Source of the DNA: Himantopus leucocephalus
Lineage: Eukaryota > Chordata > Aves > Charadriiformes > Recurvirostridae
Reading direction: 5' to 3'
Length of the DNA: 64,000 nt
NCBI GenBank assembly: GCA_003993805.1
Contig: RSEF01000001.1
Coordinates: 185,990,078-186,054,077 of the forward strand
Shown here piece by piece: positions 59,083 to 64,000 of the stretch; position 1 is the first letter of the stretch, and each line of letters starts with the position of its first letter. The translations under genes and the position numbers were made by a program. The notes beneath the pieces were generated by a model. That model was not told where the DNA came from. It made no database searches and saw only the letters and a list, made by a program, of their open reading frames with translations.

Positions 59083-59870
59083 AGAATAATAGAAACATAG
59101 AATAGTTTGGGTTGGAAGCGACATTTAAAGGTCATCTAGTCCAACTCCTCCCTGCAATGAGCAGGGACATCTTCAGCTAGATCAGTTGCTCAGAGCCCCA
59201 CCCAACCTGACATTGAATGTGTCCAGGGATGGGGGCACCTACCACCTCTCTGGGCAACCTGTGCCAGTGTTTCACCACCCTCATCCTAAACATTTTTTCC
59301 CTTGTATCTAGTCTAAACCTACGCTGTTTTAGTTTAAAACCATTACCCCTTGTCCTATCACAACAGGCTCTGCTAAAAAGTTTGTCCCCGTCTTTCCTGT
59401 AGGCCCACTTTCAGTACTGAGCAGCCACAATAAGGTCTCCTTGGACCCTTCTTTTCTGCTGGCTGAATAACCCTAACTCTCTCAGCCTGTCCAGATAGGA
59501 GAGGTGTTCCAGACCTCTGATCATTTTTGTGACCCTCCTCCGGACCTTGTCTAACAGGTCCATGTCTTTCCTGTGCTGAGGGCTCCAGAGCTGGACACAG
59601 TACTTCAGGTGGAGTCTCACAAGAGTGGAGTAGAGGGGCAGAATCACCTCCCTTAACCTACTGGCCACACTTTTGATGCAGCCCAGGATACAGGTGGTCT
59701 TCTGGGCTGCGAGTTCACATTGCCAGCTCATGTTGAGCTTCCCATCCACCAACACCCCAAGTCCTTCTTGGCAGGGGTCCTCTCAATCCCTTCATCCCCC
59801 AGTCTGTATTGATACTGTGGGTTTCCCCAACCCACATGCAGGACCCTGCACTTGGCCTTGTTGAAACTTA
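59083..59870 (-). mobile_element. CR1 LINE, 0.8-kb 5'-truncated copy
   Basis: Minus-strand copy with a decayed tail (CATAGAATAATAGAAACATAG). The 3' UTR has AATAGTTTGGGTTGGAAGCG and GGTCATCTAGTCCAAC, and the C-terminal ORF2 is open at 59411-59755. It is truncated 5' near 59870, after the sequence for [16 protein letters not shown] residues. It meets a plus-strand CR1 tail just beyond. Confidence 0.92.
59411..59755 (-). pseudogene. CR1 ORF2 C-terminal fragment (114 codons)
   Basis: Landmarks are [31 protein letters not shown] (one residue shorter than CIKRSMASR), YSTLVRLHLKYCVQLWSPQH, RKDMDLLDKVRRRVTKMIRG and RLRELGLFSQQKRRVQGDLI. The frame then breaks before the GNGFKL and FFTVRVV blocks, which continue in other frames down to 59230. 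It is a dead remnant of the AAQK/DMDLL group. Confidence 0.9.
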
Positions 59871-59875
59871 TGATG

Positions 59876-59941
59876 AGGCTTAGTCTAGATGATCTTTAAA
59901 GGTCCCTTCCAACCCAAAACATTCTTTGATTCTATGATTGT
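59876..59941 (+). mobile_element. CR1 LINE, 3' tail only, head-to-head with its neighbour
   Basis: CTTAGTCTAGATGATCTTTA, then AAGGTCCCTTCCAACCC and AACATTCTTTGATTCTATG, form the last 65 bp of a plus-strand CR1. It starts within a few bases of the truncated 5' end of the minus-strand copy. The two form inverted arms of about 60 bp separated by roughly 730 bp. Confidence 0.88.
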
Positions 59942-62184
59942 AGGATTTTAGATGTTGATCTTAGGATAAATCCTACCCTTCAAAACCTTTTTTCTTTCCA
60001 TGCAGTACACTGGAAATGACTAGTGACCAAGTCAGCTGAAAAGATATATATTAGATTAGATGAGTTCCATCTGTGATGATATAAAGTGATTAGATGTCTC
60101 AATTTTTTCGAGTGTTTCATTAGAGCTTGCAGGTTTTGCCTCGATGTGTTAAAAAGGGCCTTAAAGCATATACATATATACACAACTTAAATGGTTGTAT
60201 TTTTTTAAAAATTTAAGAATCCAGCACGTACAGTGTAATCTAATCAGTTTCATNTTGCCTCGATGTGTTAAAAAGGGCCTTAAAGCATATACATATATGC
60301 ACAACTTAAATGGTTGTATTTTTTTTTAAATTTAAGAATCCAGCATGTACAGTGTAATCTAATCAGTTTCACGAAAGACAGTTAGATTAAAATAAGTCTG
60401 CTCTGAAGTTTTCTGTCCTTTGATTTTCTTGAAACACTCACTAACCCTTAATTCTGTGCTTTGAAACCTTAATGAAGCTAAGAAGAAATATCACACTTAC
60501 ATTACATGAGTAAGATTTTATTTTACTGGGGAGTGAAACAGGAAAAGAACTGTCGTGGTTTAGGCTTCTATTCAAAAAGAGAGAAATTATTTGGCTAATG
60601 CTTTGTAAACAATTGCAAATTCAAATAAATAAAGGCCTGACAAATTTCACCAAAGTAACAAATGCAGGGAAATGTTGAGTATCATGAATCCATAGCTTCC
60701 AAACCACTATAAAGCGTCACTTGCTAAAATTTCTTCAATTTTAAAATTTGAGTGTATCTTTTCTTTGACTTTTCAAGAGCTATTGTGGAATGCAAGTGAT
60801 CTAGGCAAGGTGTCGATGTACTACATCACATCAGTGTATTAACTACAGGGTATGTGTCACTGATAACACTGGTAGTGTCAGTACAGAGTCTTTGTGGGTG
60901 GGCCGAAGACTGCTGCAAGGCATAAAACTATTAATATGATCTTATTTCCATAAGCTTGTCTTCAAATTACGCAGTCATTGTTATATAATTTCCTTGAGTA
61001 ATGCTTTAAGTAAGAAAGACTCAGTTTTATGCAGGAGCCTACAATGAAACAAAGTGGTGTATATTTGTTCCTGAATTTCTCATGCCATATGATGAATTGC
61101 AGCAATTATAGGAAAGAACAATATTAGTTTTACAGTTATTGTTATTATCTTAAAGTACTAAGAATAAAATCCCATATTTCACTAGATAGTCCAATCACTG
61201 CCAAAATATGTGACAGAGGAACGTTTTATAATCTCTGTATTTCACACTGACTGCACAACTAGAAAATGTCAGAGCCAAGTCATTTATATCTCCTTATTAC
61301 CAGCTTGCAGAAGGCTTTGAGAATATGGGGCTAGTGATGGATACTTTTATAGCAGATGTTGTTTTATTCTCTTTTACTGTAGTATGTATACTTCAGATTA
61401 GTTCCACTGCAGTTTATTACAGTAACAGAAAGAGATGAGCAATAGGAGAACAAGATACACAGCTTGTTTACTCTTGGTTTGTGGAAGGAACTACATTTAT
61501 ATAGAAACAGAGACTATTTAGGCAGAATTAGAGTTCCTTCATTTATAGCTCCAGATCTTATTGTGCTGTGTAGTTCAGTTGAACTGATGCAAAGTTTACT
61601 TAAATATTGAACAATTATTTAAATGGAATATTTCTATTGTAAATTAAATTTCCACTAGGTGTATTACACAAATATTTCTCTCAAAGGTTAAAAAGTACCA
61701 AAATGCAGAAAGCCCAACTAAATTATTGGATTAAGTGAGACTAAAATACTATGAAAATACTTTTGATACTTCTTCCAACAGGGTGAACTACACTCAAAGC
61801 AAACAAATTTAATGGAAGGGAAACTAGAATATGTTATATGTTTGTACACTTCTGTGTTCTTTTTCAGGTTAGTTGAACTATAATAATGATATTCAATTGA
61901 TACTTCACTTCTAGATTCAAAATTCAAAAGAACCCAGCTACTTAAAGACATGTTCTTATGTGCAGAAGGTTGCAAGGGTCCAAATGCAGCCTAAATCACT
62001 GTCTGTAGCACTGCTGACAGCATAGAAGCAGCCAACAGGATACAGTAGTCCCAGAGCCAGCTTATTTTGGCACTTCAGATTTTGGGGAAAAAAAAAGAAA
62101 TTTCACTGGTTTGCATTGCCACATATTCATCGGCTCTGCAAATGAACATGGATGATGTGGAATATGCACCCTTACAGCAAATAA
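59942..62184. other. Spacer without recognised genes
   Basis: No gene or mobile element was recognised. The N-separated duplication at 60136-60372 is listed separately. Confidence 0.5.
60136..60372. repeat. 118-bp near-identical direct duplication around a single N
   Basis: Positions 60136-60253 and 60255-60372 match throughout except for a handful of bases (TATATAC/TATATGC, the T/A tract, AGCACG/AGCATG and the last base). One N at 60254 sits exactly between them. It is the same pattern and nearly the same length as at 2591-2829, so an unmerged contig overlap is the likely cause. Confidence 0.9.
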
Positions 62185-62291
62185 GGTTGCATTAGGAGGA
62201 GTGCTGTCAGCAGGTCAAGGGGAGCGACTCTCCCCCTCTACTCTGACCTGGTGAGACACATCTGGAGTTCTGGGTCTAATCCTGGACTCTC

Positions 62292-62489
62292 ATGTATAAG
62301 GGAGACACGGACATCCTGGAGCAAGTCTGGCAAAGGGTCATGAAGATGAAGAAGGGTTTAGAGCATCTCTCCTATGAGGAAAGGCTGAAAGAGTTGCGAT
62401 TTTTCAGCCTGGAGTATAGAAAGCTCAGGGAGGATATAATCAACCTATATAATTACCTGATGGAAGGTAGTAAAGAAGATGGTGCCTAA
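62292..62489 (+). pseudogene. CR1 ORF2 C-terminal fragment (65 codons)
   Basis: The frame reads DTDILEQV, then GLEHLSYEERLKELRFFSLE, then REDIINLYNYLMEGSKEDGA, before a premature stop where TRLFSVV should follow. It is part of the CR1 copy at 62185-62785 and not a gene. Confidence 0.88.
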
Positions 62490-62726
62490 TGCTCCAGAGT
62501 AGTGCCCACTGAGAGGACAAGTGGTAAGGGACCCACTTTGAAATGCAGGAAATTCCACTTAACCGTAACAAAACCCATTTTTTATTCTGGATGTGGTCAA
62601 ACAGGAGCCTCAGTCTGCAGAGATATTTGAAATCTGACTGGACTTCATCCTGAGTGACATGTTCTAGCTGACCTTGCTTTGAGCAGGGCATCCAGACTAG
62701 ATGATCTCCAAAGACCCCTTCCAACT

Positions 62727-62764
62727 GTTATGTGTTATGTGTTATGTAACTGCAACTGTTATGT
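62727..62764. repeat. (GTTATGT)n heptamer repeat inside a CR1 3' end
   Basis: Three perfect GTTATGT units at 62727-62747 and a fourth at 62758-62764 lie between the CCTTCCAAC block and the terminal TTCTGTGAT repeat. Other copies have only a short AAACCATT-like linker there. The array arose in this copy. Confidence 0.9.
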
Positions 62765-62785
62765 GTGATTCTGTGATTGCTGTAT

Positions 62786-64000
62786 TGACTTTAGCAGTGC
62801 CAATATAATGGGGCTAATACCAAAATGACAAGAGGCCCAATCTGCAACATCCATTCGTAGTATTTGAGTTTGATCTTAAAACACTGAATTGTTTTAGTGA
62901 CACTTGTCATCCTTTCCACTGCAACTTTCAGTATACAGACTGTCAATGAGATGATCTAAGATAGAAATGAGACTCTGCTGACAGTCAGAGGCAGTGAGGT
63001 GTCAAACAATGCTTTCTGACCTTAAAAAAATTATTAAATTAACAGTTAAATGTCTACCAAATTCTATTTCTGAAAGTAAAAGTGATAGCTAAAAAAAAAA
63101 AGCCATTTTGAATGCATTCATTTTAAGTGTTGTGTATTCACAGATAAAATGCTCAGTTTTAAGTGATTTCTCAAAGTCCCCAATGCTGGTTTTATATATT
63201 TGAGCAAATTGGACCACTTGGAACATATAGTCAGCATTGCTTCAGAAATTCCAAGTTAATGCTATGAAAATGTTATAGTTAGAAAGGTCTATAGCTGCTC
63301 TCAGATTATTCAGCATCCACCTAATTTTAGCACATTGTATCTGGAGAATGTAAATCCAGCATGTACTGCTTACTTCATTCATGTTGGTTAGCATTTGTTT
63401 ACACAGGGCCTGAACTACGCACTTGGTAGTAAAATGGAAAGGGTCTTTTCACTTTTTTGTGAAAACATTTCTGTAACTGAAATTTGAGTTAAAAACAAAG
63501 AGACACAATAACCGTTTGGTTTCTTCTGTAAAACCCATATTATGTGCAATAACTGTTCTAAAAAAAAGCCATTTTCAGTCATGTTATTTTCTGATTTTGT
63601 TATTAAATTGATTATAGCAGTGTCATTTGAGTGGACTGCATGTTTTTTGCACCCACTTGGTAAAAATGGTTGACTAGAAGCCTGGAAACAAGACATGCTG
63701 CAGTGTCTAGAAATCAGTTACAGATTTAGAGAAGGGAAGAAGTTCTTCAAAGAAAAGTAACCCCTCTATTTCCCTGTCAGGTGCAAGATTCTCTTTGCGG
63801 ACTGTGAAGTAATCATGAGCTCATGGTTACATTCCCCTATGCCTACCATCTCTCTACTCATGGCACATCTTGGTCAAGCCTTGCTAAAATATTTATTTTT
63901 TTAAAATAAACTTATTGTACAGTAAAAGAGATTCACAGGGTAATCTCCTTTTCTGTAAAATGGCATTTAAACAAAACATAAAAGATTCTTCAAATATTTT
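62786..64000. other. Spacer to the right window edge
   Basis: No gene or mobile element was recognised. Short frames, such as 63415-63696 on the minus strand, show no relatives. Confidence 0.5.

Larger units (their letters stand above)
62185..62785 (+). mobile_element. CR1 LINE, 0.6-kb 5'-truncated copy (TTCTGTGAT type)
   Basis: The copy starts at TTGCATTAGGAGGAGTGCTG, in the [10 protein letters not shown] region. It runs through the C-terminal ORF2 (TDILEQVWQRVMKM and onwards) to CCAGACTAGATGATCTCCAA and GACCCCTTCCAAC, then the tail GTGATTCTGTGATTG. Between CCAAC and the tail it has gained a heptamer repeat. The residues and the tail place it in the second CR1 group, with 34350-35150. Confidence 0.92.

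Noticed and set aside
60552..60568. TGTCGTGGTTTAGG resembles the first bases of a bird LTR
   Set aside because: Only about 14 bases match and nothing LTR-like follows on either side.
1..64000. CRISPR arrays, tRNA or rRNA genes, bacterial operons, riboswitches
   Set aside because: Direct repeats found are microsatellites, CR1 tails or assembly duplications; no cloverleaf or conserved RNA core was seen; the sequence is vertebrate.

Overview
This window reads as nuclear DNA from a bird. The strongest evidence is at least fourteen pieces of chicken-repeat-1 (CR1) LINE retrotransposon. They end in the short TTCTATGAT or TTCTGTGAT direct repeats typical of avian CR1, with no poly(A) tail, and several carry recognisable ORF2 endonuclease or reverse-transcriptase segments. 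Two long terminal repeats of bird-type endogenous retroviruses support the same conclusion. The species cannot be named from this sequence. The DNA between repeats is AT-rich with scattered microsatellites, as expected for avian intergenic or intronic sequence.

No host protein-coding exon, tRNA, rRNA, CRISPR array or bacterial-style operon could be supported. The short open frames are chance frames, CR1 ORF2 remnants, antisense shadows of CR1, GC-rich frames inside LTRs, or frames running through N gaps. The window is best read as a repeat-bearing gene desert or a very large intron.

Layout: 1-1,526 has two CR1 3' ends (+). 3,169-4,455 is a CR1 (-) that keeps the endonuclease and linker but has lost its reverse transcriptase. 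7,080-8,950 is an old CR1 (+) split by a younger CR1 (7,688-8,121) with a candidate 6-bp target duplication. 10,660-10,879 is an old CR1 tail, followed by about 10 kb without recognised mobile elements. 21,145-21,727 is a solo LTR (-) with a CRE/TATA promoter. 24,612-26,156 is an old CR1 probably interrupted by a 1.25-kb younger copy. 31,227-31,768 is LTR-like and abuts a CR1 (-) containing a 1,000-N gap. 34,160-35,150 is a GC-rich patch plus CR1 (-). 40,632-41,922 is the best-preserved CR1 (-). 44,850-45,842 is an old CR1 (+). 48,914-50,049 is a long solo LTR (-). 54,928-55,802 is a CR1 5' region (+) running into a second 1,000-N gap. 59,083-59,941 is a head-to-head CR1 pair. 62,185-62,785 is a CR1 (+).

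The most useful observations concern retrotransposon and assembly history. They are two nested CR1 insertions, loss of the catalytic FxDD motif in four of the five copies that reach it, two CR1 lineages whose 3' tails and ORF2 C-termini go together, and single-N contig joins that hide unmerged overlaps of about 118 bp as false tandem duplications. I found no convincing new biological system here.
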